Positions 33,122 to 45,100 of a stretch of 64,000 nt of DNA are shown in pieces (position 1 is the first letter of the stretch; each line of letters begins with the position of its first letter). The notes beneath the pieces were generated by a model. It had not been told where the DNA came from, made no database searches, and saw only the letters and a list, made by a program, of their open reading frames with translations. The translations under genes and the position numbers were made by a program. The DNA comes from Gnetum montanum (lineage: Eukaryota > Streptophyta > Gnetopsida > Gnetales > Gnetaceae), in contig MNCI01004927.1 of the NCBI GenBank assembly GCA_015680685.1, forward strand, positions 570,657 through 634,656. Direction: 5' to 3'.

Positions 33122-35900
33122 GTAGCTCTCCGTACACCAAGGCTATGTCTATATTTTTATCTGACTTGCGGCTTGGCAAATCAAATAGAATTGTTCATTC
33201 TAGGAAGAGTAGCCCGCTGTTAACAATAATAGTAACTTTCAAGCAAGAATTCCAGCGAACGAACAATAAGCAAGATGTAGTGTTCCAGACCTTCCACAGA
33301 AAACTACTTGATTTTTTATGATCGAAGAAAACTGAGAGGAGAAAAAACTGTTTATGCATGGACTTGCTCTACCAATGATCCCAGAGCCAGCACAACTACC
33401 TTCTGCCGACCTAGAAGATAAGGCCCGTTCATTAAGTGCATGCACCATGACCTGCTCCTATGAGCGACGCGACTCCGTCTCCACTCATTTTAGAAAATTA
33501 TTTTTTTGTCAGCAGCCCGGTGTCTTCAGAGACTCGTTTAAAATCTGTTACGAACGACGACTTCAGTGTTCGTAAACTTAAAGACTGCACAGAATAGTCG
33601 CTGAGCTCCCGAAAGCAATAAATAAATATCCGTTTGAAACGGATAAAAGCTGAAAGGCGAAAGGATAAATTACCAAATAAAGATAAACTTACACAGTGAA
33701 ATAAATCCAGTGAAGGTATAAAACCTCCTTTGCCGGCGTACTGATACCAGAAAAAACTGTCAAATATCGATTCACATTTTAGTTAGCTAGGGACACTTCA
33801 CCGAAAATTAATGCCTACACAAGTTTACATCTGGACAAGATCAGACTGACGATCAGAAAATCTCTGACGAACAAAAAATCGTTTAATTCCTGGAATCTTT
33901 GATTGTTGGTAAATAACTCCACAGGGACTTAAACGTGCCTAATAGTGCGTAGAAGGCAGGATTATCATCACTCCTACTATGGCACAAAGTAAGAGTACCG
34001 TGCTCCAGTTAAGAAAATTTCCTTCCGTGCTTCTCAGAAATAAAATCCTTTGAAAACATTAAAAAATCTTTGAACAAATCTTATCTTTTGGTTGTTACTT
34101 CTAGTTTTGGAAGACACGCATAAAAAAAAGCCTGCATTAAACACGGTTCACGGATCTTCCGCTGGGAAAACAGCAATAAATAACAAAAACCCACAGAGTC
34201 ATGCATTTAAGAAGGCATAATATATTTCAGTAAAAAACGACTTAACGTTTACATTTGCACTGTGACTTAACGTCTGCTCGAAGCCTCATTGAATACATCA
34301 CTGCTAAACAGTCCCTCTAAGGCTTTCAAGCCTTCCCAAAATAACTGAAGGCTACCTAAACGGATCTTCCAAACTCTTCTAATACGAGTAAAAGGCCTGC
34401 GAATACCTACATTTCTCGGTAGGAGCACAGTTCACGGTTTAAACTAGTCTGTCTTGTCTCTACCAAAGTTCTTGGCTTCTTGCATGCATTTCTAAATTCT
34501 CCGATGAAAATCATAAAATACTCGTTACAACGGCCTGCCCGGTGTTAGAAGACTGCACTATACATGGATCTTACTCCGATGGAATGATAAAATATGCACT
34601 CCGAGAGCAGAAAACCTGCAACTACGTACATGTAAGAACCTCCCGATATCTCAGCTAATCACGAAGCTACAACGGAACATGAACATAGCATCTTTAAAAG
34701 CTCCATTAATTCTCATGTTCGTTTCTCTAGAACAATACCAACTCCGATTCCAGTCAACAATACCAGGTACACTGTGGCAAAGATGTGCAAAAGAACGGCA
34801 TTATGCATCAAACACTGCGAACGTTTGTTGTTAACAAAGAAGGATTACACAGCTCCATGAGCGCAACCTCGAAAGGCGGCATTCATTATTGGTGTTTTGT
34901 CGCTGCCTTGAACAGGGAGCATCAGGAAACCTTCTGAAACGTCTTATTCAGTCTGCACGAAAGACAAAATCAAAACGAAGCAGAAGAGGCCGTACAGAGA
35001 GGGAGCAGTTGGCGTGTAGCTGCAGAAAGGCCTCGCAGTTGCAGCTTTCACCTTTGCGTTTGCGTTTGCGTTAGCTTTTCCCTCCTCACCAGTGTAACTG
35101 TTGCTCTGCTTCGCTTTGCTTGTCATTTGTTGTGAGCTGTGAAGGTCCTCTGACACGCGCCAGGATTACCTCTGAAAGTGAAAATTCACAAAAAAAGACA
35201 GGAACTGCCCTGATGCGCCAAGCTACGGCAGCAGTAGCAGCTGCTGCTGCGGCTACTTGCGCCTGCAACTACTAATCTCTGGCGTTTGCAGAATTTGTCA
35301 TCCACATTGCTGGATATGCTGCATTTATCGCAGAACCACGCCCAAGTAAAAACATATTTTGCAAGCTTCATTGTCTGCAAATGCCACGACGCGGGAGAGG
35401 CGATTCGTATTAACCGTTACTCAATTGTGCGCTTAATAACGCATGACAAACCTGTTTATAGCCCTGGGAATTGAGGATTTACATGAAAGAGAGTGCACGA
35501 AAGAGGAAGCAAATTTATTTCTTGATATCTGTGTGCGTAATGCGTACCAATGAATGAGCCGAGGGATGAAACTGTGTTCGCGGTTTTTCACGTGGAAGTA
35601 GGTCGCCTCACGTGTATCTTGTGCGTACGTTACCAGCCTTCTGATCGGTAAACCAACTAAAATGTACCGCATTTCCATGTTTTTTTTTTTTTTCCTAAAG
35701 AAACATTCGCTTGCATTATCTGGATGCTGTACCGCTGGGTGCAAATTTTGTGAGCCTTTCAACCAGGCTACGTTTATAGCGTGGCTTATCTTCGAAAATT
35801 TTCATCCAAATGCAATTACATTGCACGTTGTCACCAAGCCATAAGCTCTTCGCTCCCTAAAAATTAGAGTTTAATTTCAAATAATATTATACTTTTTTCC
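33122..35900 (-). promoter_or_regulatory. Probable 5' UTR and promoter region of the kelch gene
   Basis: The stretch upstream of the proposed start is the only part of the window with plentiful CpG (for example GCGACGCGACTCCG near 33470 and CGAACGACGAC near 33550) and no recognisable transposon. On the minus strand an acceptor-like TTAACAG/CG at about 33216 and a donor-like CTG/GTGAGG near 35092 would allow a 5' UTR intron, with the transcription start near 35.1-35.3 kb. A hexamer repeat (GCGTTT, near 35055-35073) and a CTG/CAG-rich patch (35230-35250) lie there. No ACB-domain exon was found. The exact start site is unknown. Confidence 0.35.
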
Positions 35901-36064
35901 ATTCACGTGAGATTTGAAGCCCTTTTACAAACTGCAACAGTTTCAAACTCCTTTTTGCAAAGTCTATATAATACCCATTTTTATTTAGAATTCCATCACG
36001 CAATTTTCGTCGAACGCAATAATTTTAGAGTTCTTTTTACAAAGTTATTATAATACCCAACTAA

Positions 36065-36237
36065 TCAAGTTAAAGCAAGTTAAGCAAGAGTAACCCTATG
36101 TTCAACTATACAAATTACAAGTTCGATGGAATGTCTTAGACTTCTAACTAGTTGGATGTCTTAGATAGCCATGTGTTATCATTATCTTCCCAATCACACT
36201 TGTTTGGTCTCAATATGTGTAGTTAATTGTGACTAAG
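36065..36237 (-). repeat. Left part of a minus-strand LTR (element 4) split by element 1
   Basis: The sequence just left of the GTATA duplication contains ATCATTATCTTCCCAATCACAC, the reverse complement of the block GGGAAGACAATGAT found near the 3' ends of the other LTRs here. Together with 49312-50222 it forms one interrupted LTR. The outer (left) boundary is uncertain. Confidence 0.55.
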
Positions 36238-36242
36238 GTATA
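36238..36242. repeat. Target-site duplication of element 1, left copy
   Basis: GTATA directly before the 5' LTR, identical to 49312-49316 directly after the 3' LTR. Confidence 0.88.
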
Positions 36243-37120
36243 TGATAAGATGCATTTTTAATGGCTACGATATCAGGTATCTAATATCAAAGCCACAATC
36301 GTGTATCCAATGTCAAAGCCCAAGCTACGACATCCGATATTCAATATCGCGAGCCTATAAATACAACACTTAGATGCACGGTCCACAACACAATTTCGTC
36401 CATCCTTACCAAAACTATTTCAGTTTGTTTTCGTGATTTAGACTTAGCAGCTAAGAAGTGTGAATGCTTGCATTGTGGTGTGAACTAGTGAACGACATCT
36501 TTAGCATTTTGTATTTGCACACAAGTGTGACTGGAAATAAAGATCGAGCTATTTCCCATTATTGCAGCATTCTCCTAGATTTACTATTTACACTTTAAAA
36601 TAGTTTTCTTACTATTTCCTAGCTTAATGATTTACTTTTCTAAAGCACTTTACTTTTACATATTCATATTAAGTAGAATGAGCACGTCTAATCTCGAGCA
36701 CTTAAGTGTAATTACTTGGTGACCCAATAGTTCTATTGCTTGGTACGCCCAGTAGTGAAGTACTTGGTAATCCCAATAGTAGTTACACGAAGCCCAAGGT
36801 CTGTACAAAAGATTAGGAACAGATACTCATCCCACTAGACTAGACTAGATTCATTTATTGTTTACTTAGACTTCGAAGCTATTACCCTTTCACCATGTTT
36901 ACTAGGAGTAAGATAGCCTACACAACATCAGTTATCATATACCTCACTGTGAGTTAAACCATACCCATAAATTTCACTAGCTCACGTGGGAAGACAATGA
37001 TCTCGAACTTTAACCAATTACTAGCATAATCACATTGCCTCATCCACAGATTACGATCTAGTCATGCATGAACACCCACAACTTGTATGATTGGGTGTTG
37101 GATTACTCCACTGCTCATCA
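36243..37120 (+). repeat. 5' LTR of element 1
   Basis: 878 bp, beginning TGATAAGATGCATTTTTAAT and ending CTGCTCATCA. It aligns along its length with 48416-49311. A TATA box (TATAAATA, 36356-36363) lies 113 bp from the start. Ahead of it the U3 holds three diverged units rich in GATATC and AATATC motifs (36267-36352). Confidence 0.93.
36356..36363 (+). promoter_or_regulatory. LTR TATA box, element 1
   Basis: TATAAATA follows the GATAT-rich U3 repeats. In the 3' LTR the same site is mutated (TAGAAATA near 48543), so the 3' copy would be a weaker promoter. Confidence 0.7.
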
Positions 37121-37121
37121 T

Positions 37122-37139
37122 TGGCACCGTTGTCGAGGA
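37122..37139 (+). other. Primer-binding site (tRNA-Asp type)
   Basis: TGGCACCGTTGTCGAGGA starts two bases after the 5' LTR. It matches the complement of the 3' end of plant tRNA-Asp (TGGCGCCGTTGCCGGGGA) except at transition positions, as expected after CpG decay. Confidence 0.85.
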
Positions 37140-37253
37140 CTTGTCAATGTATGCTAAGTAATTGATTACACAAACTTTGTTATACTTGAAACACAAAGTT
37201 AAAATTCCTAACTCTATCTAAGCATACTTAAAACAAACGTCTTAAACCATAAC

Positions 37254-39060
37254 ATGGTTTCAAACAAGAATACAACATCGCCTGCCAAGGAACTATGGAT
37301 AAGAAGTGACAAAATTGAAGAAGAAGAAGACTAAAATATGCTAATGCAAATGAGGATCTCATGTGCTCATCATGATCCTTACTATCCTAATTTTACATTC
37401 ATCTTTCATTGAGATAGGCAACTTAAGTGCAGAGATCTGCAAGGGAACATTGTTCTACGACCAAAGCATTCAACACCCATTATGCTCCAAACTACTCTCA
37501 AGGGGATGAAACTAAGTGAAGCACTTGGAGGGTATCATGAAATCAAATACATGACCCAACCATATGAACCTACTAATGAGCAATTAAGGAAAGACCATAC
37601 CATGGAAACAAGACATGAACAAGACAAGGGAAATACAGTCAACTCTACTGTTATCTTCAAGGAGCTTCATGTAGATGCATTCATTGCTGAACAACTCCAC
37701 CAAAATCATGAGTTCCAATCACAAATGCCTATCATTTGACTAGAGGAACTTGTCAAGAATAAATCACACTCCGAATTAGTAGAGATACTCAGGCAGGAGA
37801 TAAAAGACTCACGGCCAAGAGTTCCTACTAGATCTCACAAAGAAGAACATCAAAGTCATCATAGGAGGACAAGATAGCACCGTTCTCCTACTACCTCATC
37901 TGCATCTTCATGATCATCAGTAGACTCTAACAAAAGGACGCAAAGGTACAAAGACCATGACAAGAAAGAGAGGAGAACTCATGATTGCCATGACCATCAT
38001 GACCATTACTTAAGATATTTTGATTCGAAAGATGAAGAGTATGAGCAACGTAGACGTAGGGATTGTAGAAATCATGAAATGAATGAGCACAAAAGGAGGC
38101 ACTACTACAATCGAGCACATAAACCTGATCAAGATGATAAACCCCTTATGACAACTCAAAGTATGATTAACATACAGGAAGTTGTACACATTCCAATTAG
38201 GCACGTGAGGGATAGTCGTATCAAATGGCTCAATAAGAACAACATGCCAAGATTTGAAGGTGGTTATAATGCTAATCCACAACACCACCTCCAAGCTTTC
38301 CACAATGCCTGTACCCTATAGAACATTGAAAGTGACTGGTATAAGTTTTTTCCAAGAACATTTGTGAAAGAGGCAAAGAGCTGGTACCAATTGCTTGAAC
38401 CTGAATCAATCAGACGATGGAGTACCATGCTAGAGATCTTCAATGACAAGTACCAAACCTACTCACAGGTGTCGAACTCAAGAAAGAAAATCCAAGGATG
38501 GAAGAAAGGGATTCATAAGACCCTTGATGTAGCAATGGACAGATACTATTCACTACTACATAGATGCCTAGGCCATGGATTCTCATAGAAGGAACAACTA
38601 AGGCACATTGTAGATGGGTTGCAAAACAAAACCAGGCAGACACTTGGGATTTATGCCCAAGGCAGATTATCTAAAATGACTACCCATGGCATCTAGAGGT
38701 TAATTGATCAAGTGGTAAAGAAAGAAGGTGAATTATGAAAGAGAGAATCAGCTGAGAAGTATAACTAAGATCCATCAATCAAAAAGAGAGATGCAAGGGT
38801 TTGTGATACCCAAGAAGAAGAAGCCTTGGAACCGGTAATCCAAAAGAAGACTCTACCAATCCAGAAAATTGTAACTGATATTGTAACAAGGGTAGAGAAA
38901 ATGTGGGACTCAATAGACAAAAAATTTACAATTGCATTAAAGATTATGGAGGAGAAAATAGAGCAAGTTTTTGGAAAAGACAAAGACAAGAAAAAGAAGA
39001 AAGAGCTTGGATGAAGGGGTAAAGTGGCTAAGTGTTCAAACACCAACTCCATCGATGAGG
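37254..39060 (+). pseudogene. Element 1 gag, broken
   Basis: It begins MVSNKNTTSPAKELW at 37254. Homology to the better-kept gag of element 2 runs through: NFTFIFH and LQGNIVL near 37390-37450, then PRFEGGYNANPQHHLQAFHN (38250-38310), and the gag helix block WYQLLEPESIRRWSTMLEIF (38382-38441). A CVMCQYEHPNGCC zinc-binding motif lies near 39067. Stops at several places. The protein formed the particle core in the live ancestor. Confidence 0.85.
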
Positions 39061-39699
39061 AAGGATGTGTCATGTGTCAGTATGAACATCCCAATGGATG
39101 TTGCCCAATAATGGCACATTTACAGGTAATAGGGGCATACAAATTCAATCCTAAATTTGTCAAAAAAACAAATGCCCATAAGGTTACCTTATCCCCAAGG
39201 TAGCTACAAGTAGTACTTCCAACTAACATACTATCTTGGTGGAGCTCTACCATAGCCAGAAGAGAAATATTATTAGTAGTGGCAATAGCCCAAATCATGG
39301 GTCATTCCACCACCTCACCAACAGTATCCATATCGGAAACCCAATCCTTATGGATACTATGTTGAATGTCCAATCTCACCAACAAATGCAACGATTCAAA
39401 CTCCACGATATTATTTGCCTAAGTACCACAAACCGACACCACTAAGAATGGATCCAAACTCATATGTGCATCTATCCACAACTGGTCCTTCCAACCAACA
39501 CCTAAATCCTCTACGACTAGTGCCACCTCTTGTCATGCAAGGGGAATTGCCATCACAACTGCAGCAAAAGAATGTTACTAAGGCAGTTAGTACACAAGAG
39601 AAGGTGATCACATACAAAGCCTAAAGCAAGAAACGACCATTCTTTTGAATGATTCCAGAGAAGATTTGATGGATGGGGAACACATTTGCTTTTACCCCA

Positions 39700-40260
39700 T
39701 CTGCATCCAATCCTCCTCAACACAACAAGCTTCCATCTTCATCAAATTCAAGTGTCACAACTTTCATGCTTACTCATATAATCATGCACAAGGTCAAGGT
39801 AGGAGCCCTTTCATAAAAACAAACTGATCTAGGAAGCCCCTTAGTTTATCTCTAGATAACAGGACAAAAGCCATGCAAAGCTCTACTAGATTCCTGGTCA
39901 TGAGTGAACTTGATCTCCCAAGATATGTACCAGGCTTGGAATTTGCCACTGCTAAAGAAGAGTAACATCTAGTTAGAGCTTGCAAACCAGTCAATCATAG
40001 TTCCACTAGGATAAGTGGATGATGTGATTACCACCATCAGTGGTTGGTCCTACCCTGCAAATTTTCTAGTCATTCACATGGGAAAAAATAAGGGTGAGTA
40101 TCCAATTATTATGGAGAGAGCTTAGATTAGCACTGTTGACACTAAGCTTGGAATTTATGACTTGTCCTTGGAAATTTCCAAGGAAGATGAAGCCAAAATT
40201 ATACAAAGATGGAGAGTTCCATGTATCGCATACAACGATAATGGATGCAATTGCGTGCAA
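39700..40260 (+). pseudogene. Element 1 aspartic protease, inactive
   Basis: Near 39880 the frame reads ALLDSWS, stop, VNLISQDMYQAWNL, equivalent to LLDSSSGVNLIS in element 2. The catalytic D-S/T-G triplet is lost (DSW here, DSS in element 2). YPIIMERA and LGIYDLSLEISK follow (40098-40185). Confidence 0.75.
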
Positions 40261-40679
40261 AGAATATGAGTGATCAAATGAGAGGATACCAAAGCATGCA
40301 AAAAATGTGTAGAGGAAATATGTATGCAAAAATGTGTGTATACAGCAGCCACGCAATAGGAAGGCACCTGGTGACTAATCACCAATGAAGAGATTGAGTC
40401 AAATAAATAAATGGAACTAGAAGAATAAATTATTAGTGTCTACGTTGAAGAAATTGATAACTTAGAGTAGTTAAAAGAAAGGCACTTCCACCCACTAACA
40501 AATCAAGTAGAGGAAACAGACCAGGGACACCTAGAGATCCCAGATACTATAGAACTAGAAATGTTGGAATTGAAGGCCCTACCAGCCACATTGGAATATG
40601 CATTTTTAAACAGTAAAAAGCCAACAATAATTAACACCACTCTCACGGAGGAATAAAAAAGGAAGCTGGTAGAAGTAAT

Positions 40680-42060
40680 AAACAAATGGCCCATAGCCTT
40701 TACGTGGTCTTATGATAAGATCACAGGAATTTTCTACAAATTTTCCAACACTAGATATACATTGACCTTGCAGTCAAATTGAGATGTCAATCCCAATGAA
40801 GGCTTAATTTGAAACTCAAAGAAGTTAAGTAGAGTTGGAAAAATTGCTAAAGGTAGGATTCATCTATCCTATTATGGATGGTGAATGGGTTAGCTCCTTA
40901 GTGATTGTTCCAAAGAAGGAGGTTAAATGGCAAGTCTACATTAACTTCCAAATGTTGAACTTAGCTACATTCAAAAATTATTTCCCTATGTCATTTGTTG
41001 ATTAGGTCCTAGACACCATTATAGGACATGAATATTACAATTTTTTGGATGGATATATTAGATATAATCAAATCTGCATTGCACCCAAAGACCAAGAGAA
41101 GACAATGTTCACTTGTCCATTTGGAATGTTCACCTACAAGCAGATGCCCTTCAGTCTTTGCAATGTGCTAGCTACCTTCCAAAGACTGGTGCTCAACATC
41201 TTCCAAAAGCAAATTGAAAATGGCATAGAACTATTTATGAATGATTTTTCAATGTACAGGTTGGATTTCAAACAAGCACTGGACCGATTGGAGCAAATAT
41301 TGAAGAGATGTATTAAAACTAATCTAAAGCTCAACTGGCAAAAGAGTCATCTCATGGTCTAGGAAGGTATAGTACTGGGACATAAAATCTCTGAAAAATG
41401 TATCAAGGTAGATCCCAAAAAGGTTAGAGTCATCCAAAATATCACTCAAAGGCCACAAATAGTAAAAGATATGGGATCATTCTTAGGCCACACAAGATAT
41501 TACAAAAGATTCATAGAAAATTTTTCAAAGATAGCTAAATCGCATGTGGAACTCACAAAGAAGAATGCATCCTTTGAATGGACAGAGTCATGTGAAAAGG
41601 CATTTAAAGCTTTAAAGCAAAAACTAGTGAAGACACCAATCCTCCAAGCTCCAGATTGGTCAAGAGCTTTTCATATCATGATTGAAGCTTCCAACTACGT
41701 GCTTGCTGTGGTATTGACACAACTATATGATCAAAAGAGACCTTACTACATTCACTATGCCAACAGGAGCATCACTAGAGCACAATTAAACTACACCACA
41801 ACAAAAAAGGTGCTAATGGTTGTGGTTTATGTGCTTAAAAAGTTCAGAGATTACATGCTCAGATATCAAATCTATGTTCATATTGATCATGGTGCCATTC
41901 AATTTCTCATGAACAAACCAATGGTCAGTCCCAAAGTGACAAGATGGCTCGTAATCTTGTAAGAATTAAACATCACGATGATCAATAAAAAGGGAATAGA
42001 AAATATGGTAGCTAATCATCTATCAAGGTTGAAATGGGATGCTGAAAATCAAGTAGAACC
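40680..42060 (+). pseudogene. Element 1 reverse transcriptase and RNase H, inactive
   Basis: RT blocks: GFIYPIMDGEWVSSLVIVPK (40855-40915), FTCPFGMFTYKQMPFSLCNV (41110-41168) and FMNDFSMY at 41234-41258. The second catalytic position that should be FxDD is changed: FMDD has become FMND (AAT at 41240-41242). GFLGH-type and KRFIENFSKIAKS follow, then the RNase H region (PILQAPDWSRAFHIMIEAS, 41640-41690; LKKFRDYMLRYQIYVHIDH, 41835-41890). Stops break the frame at 41007, 41360 and elsewhere. Confidence 0.88.
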
Positions 42061-42279
42061 TTTATCAGATTAATTTCTAGATGAAGATCTATTTATCAAA
42101 ACAGTACATGCTATGAACTCAACGGGGAAGCCATGGGCTACAAAGTACCTGAGATATCTATCAACACAAGAGCTTCCTATTAAATGGAGTAGAAAACAAT
42201 GTGATCAATTCCTTCATAGAGCAAAGTACTATATGAAAATCAATGGCAATCTTTACAAGCTTTGTGCAAATGGTCTCGT

Positions 42280-43420
42280 TAGATGATGTGTGCTAGAATG
42301 TGATCAACAAAGAGTCTTACAAGATGGCCATGAAGGCCTGTGTGGTGGAAACTATGCAAGGCACAAAACAACACTCAAGCTGATGATGGCATGTTACTTT
42401 TGGTCTACCTTATTCAAAGATGCCCATAATTTTACACAATCTTGTAAGCGATGCCAAAGAGATGGAGAGTTATGGCTAGATACGAAGGGCCACAACACTG
42501 GATACAATCACTATAACCTTTTGACATATGGAGAATTAATTTCATGGACTCCATAACACCAATGTCGAATGGAAAAGGATATTCATTATGACCGTGGATT
42601 ACTATATAAAGTGGGTAGAGGTAGTAGTAGTAAAAGACTATAGCAAAAACAACTACCAAATTTTTCCAACAACATGTGGTAAATAGATTTAGAGCACCAA
42701 GAATGCTTATATTAGATAATGATACTCACTTCACCAGTGGTACATTTAAGAAGCTCATGCAACAACTTGGGGTGAACCATAAACTAACAACACAATATCA
42801 TCCCCAAGCAAATGGTCAAGTTGAAGTGATTAACCATGAAATTATTAGAATACTTACAAGGATGGTTAGTAGGTTTAAGAGGGATTGGAGCACCAATTTG
42901 AATTATGCTCTATGGGCCTATAGGACATCCTAGAAAGTACCTATAGGGTACTTACCATATGATTTATGGAAAATTACCAACACTCCCAGTCTGGGTAGAG
43001 CTTCACACTCTAGCTACTACTAGTGAACTTGATCTTGACTTGAGCTTAGCCCAATGAGAAGTCTCATGAACTTGAATCTTTTAGATGATAATAGGCTTGT
43101 AGCACTTATGAGTAATGAAGGTCATAAGCATTACTCCAAACTTAGGCACAATACATGGATAAAGCATGTAACTATACAACTGGGTGATAAGGTCTTTTAT
43201 TATAATCCTAGTCATTTATCCCAAAAAGCTAAGTTTTGGACATTCTAGAAGGGACCATACATTATGCAAGTCATTTCTCCATTTGGTGTCTTACATGTCT
43301 ATCACACCCATCATGTCCACATAAGCTCATCCTTGTCAATAGCCAATAGGTTAAACTCTACCATGAATATTCTACAAAATCTACCCAGCCTACCTAACAA
43401 TCCTCTACATGTTCTATCTT
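42280..43420 (+). pseudogene. Element 1 integrase, broken
   Basis: The N-terminal HHCC zinc region is seen near 42320-42455 (GHEGLCGGNYARHKTTLKL, then SCKRC). The catalytic core shows LILDNDTHF near 42710 (normally DNGTHF), YHPQANGQVEVINHEI near 42796-42843 and WAYRTS near 42915, followed by IGYLPYDL. A stop separates the zinc and catalytic parts and others follow. The C-terminal region reads QLGDKVFYYNPSHL near 43180. Confidence 0.85.
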
Positions 43421-43479
43421 CCATTTAACTGATCCTAATGATAGTCATGGGGGTGTCAATATGGCATTGTAGGTACTTA

Positions 43480-43690
43480 CTGAATTTTTCATTTTCTTTT
43501 CATCTTTTCAAATTCTTTGATATTTTCTCATTTTTAATACTTTTTCATTTTTAAATTTTTGATATTCTTTGACATTTTTCAATTATTTAATAATTTTCAT
43601 TCTTTGACATTTTTCATTCTTTACACCTTTTTCTAATTCTTACTATCTTTTTCATACTTTTTTTTTTCATTTACTTTGTAAATATTTTTG
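43480..43690 (+). repeat. T-rich simple-sequence tract after integrase
   Basis: Irregular repeats of TTTTTCAT, TTCTTTGACAT and similar. Element 2 has a cleaner T-rich minisatellite at the matching place (62407-62690), which suggests a shared feature of this family's post-pol region. Confidence 0.75.
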
Positions 43691-44071
43691 ATTATTAATA
43701 AAACACATTAAGAATAAGGCAAGATGTAGCCCAATAAAGTGAAGATTTCTCTATGTTATCAAGTCATAAGGGACTAATTATTTGAATAGTGAGTGCATAC
43801 CATACATCTATCCATTCCATTAATAAGAGGTTCTCAGCATGGCTATAATGATATTCTTTCCATCATATACCTAAGAATAAACTTGTGATCATTATGTTTG
43901 AATCGAAAAGTGAAAAACCAAGTGGGAATGTAAAGGATGTGACATCAAGTGGATTTGTGCACTTTCTTGGACTACTTCTATGAGTTTTATCCTATTTTTT
44001 GAGTTGTATTATATCCTTGTAGATCTAATGAAAAATGGGAGTAAGAGTAAATAAGTGCTGCCTTACCATGT

Positions 44072-44206
44072 CACTAGAAAGACATGATACCCATGCCTGA
44101 AGGTAGTCCTCTAATAAGGTTGACACAAATAAAAATAAAAAGAGCAAAAAATAAATTTCTAGGGGTCCCACTGGAAAGACATGTTACCCATGCCTAAAGG
44201 TAGGTG
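44072..44206 (+). repeat. Pair of direct repeats, period 97
   Basis: CACTAGAAAGACATGATACC (from 44072) and CACTGGAAAGACATGTTACC (from 44169), each followed by CATGCCTRAAGGTAG. Confidence 0.8.
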
Positions 44207-45005
44207 GATTTTCAGAAATCTAAAAAATAAACAAGCGCCATGAATAAACTTCTCCATTGGACAATACACTAAGTGACAACACTCCTTACAATAATGGTAG
44301 TCTTACAATTGTAATTCCAAGAGATGAGATAATGCAATGTCACTAAAATGTGGTTTGGACTTGGTTTAAATCTGGGATAGTAGGGCTAATGATTACTTTA
44401 ACCACTAATAAAACACAAGAATTCATTACGCCCATGGTAAGATACCTCATGTCTTGATTTCTGCAATCCCTTCTAAGCCCATTTCATCTCATTGTATGAA
44501 TAATCATGACTTGTGGTTTTGCATAACCTAGCAGAATTTTCCTAATTTGGTGGTACTAACATGTGTGTGTTTCTAAATAGGCATGTGTTACATTCAACTC
44601 CTTAAGTGCCTAAGGACACTTCTAAGTGTGGTTATATAAGGGCATTAAGGGCTGGAGCCTACTTTGGGGAGGACCCACTTGTATCACTATTGTATCTTAT
44701 ACTTGTCCAGCAATTCCACATCATCTTGAACCTTCCAAGACCAATAAATATTCATCAAAACTTCTCTTTACATCACATAAGTTCGTTTTATCACATGAAC
44801 TCATTACCCTTCTCATCTATCTCATCAACACTTCATGAAATTTCATAGCCCAAGATTCCTTCTTTATGAACTTTCTATGCCAAATTTTCACTAAATATGC
44901 ATCATTCATAGCCTAAAACCCTTTGAATATGCTTTAAACCTTATAGACATTCAAAAGGATTCATTTTTTATCCATCAGACATCAAGAGAAAATTACAAAT
45001 TTTAC

Positions 45006-45100
45006 ACTCGATATTAGGCATTTGATATTAGGGCTCCTCTAATATTGGATCCCCAATACTGGGTACTCAATATCGAGTCTGCAAAAACTATAAACACGTG
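45006..45100 (+). promoter_or_regulatory. Internal U3-like promoter block in element 1
   Basis: Between integrase and the extra ORF lies a copy of the LTR's promoter style: repeated GATATTAGG, AATATTGG and CAATATCGAG motifs, then CTATAAACAC and ACACTTAG. The LTR has AATATCGCGAG, CTATAAATAC, ACACTTAG at the same spacing. It could drive the ORF that starts about 0.9 kb downstream. It might instead be a leftover LTR fragment. Confidence 0.45.

Noticed and set aside
34889-35156. Basic plus-strand frame and minus-strand ANANANAK frame at 34.9-35.1 kb
   Set aside because: Both arise from a GCGTTT hexamer repeat and purine-rich sequence in a probable 5' UTR.
35433-35762. 109-residue minus-strand frame upstream of the kelch gene
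   Set aside because: It contains no recognisable domain, includes a lysine run from poly(T), and does not look like an ACB domain.
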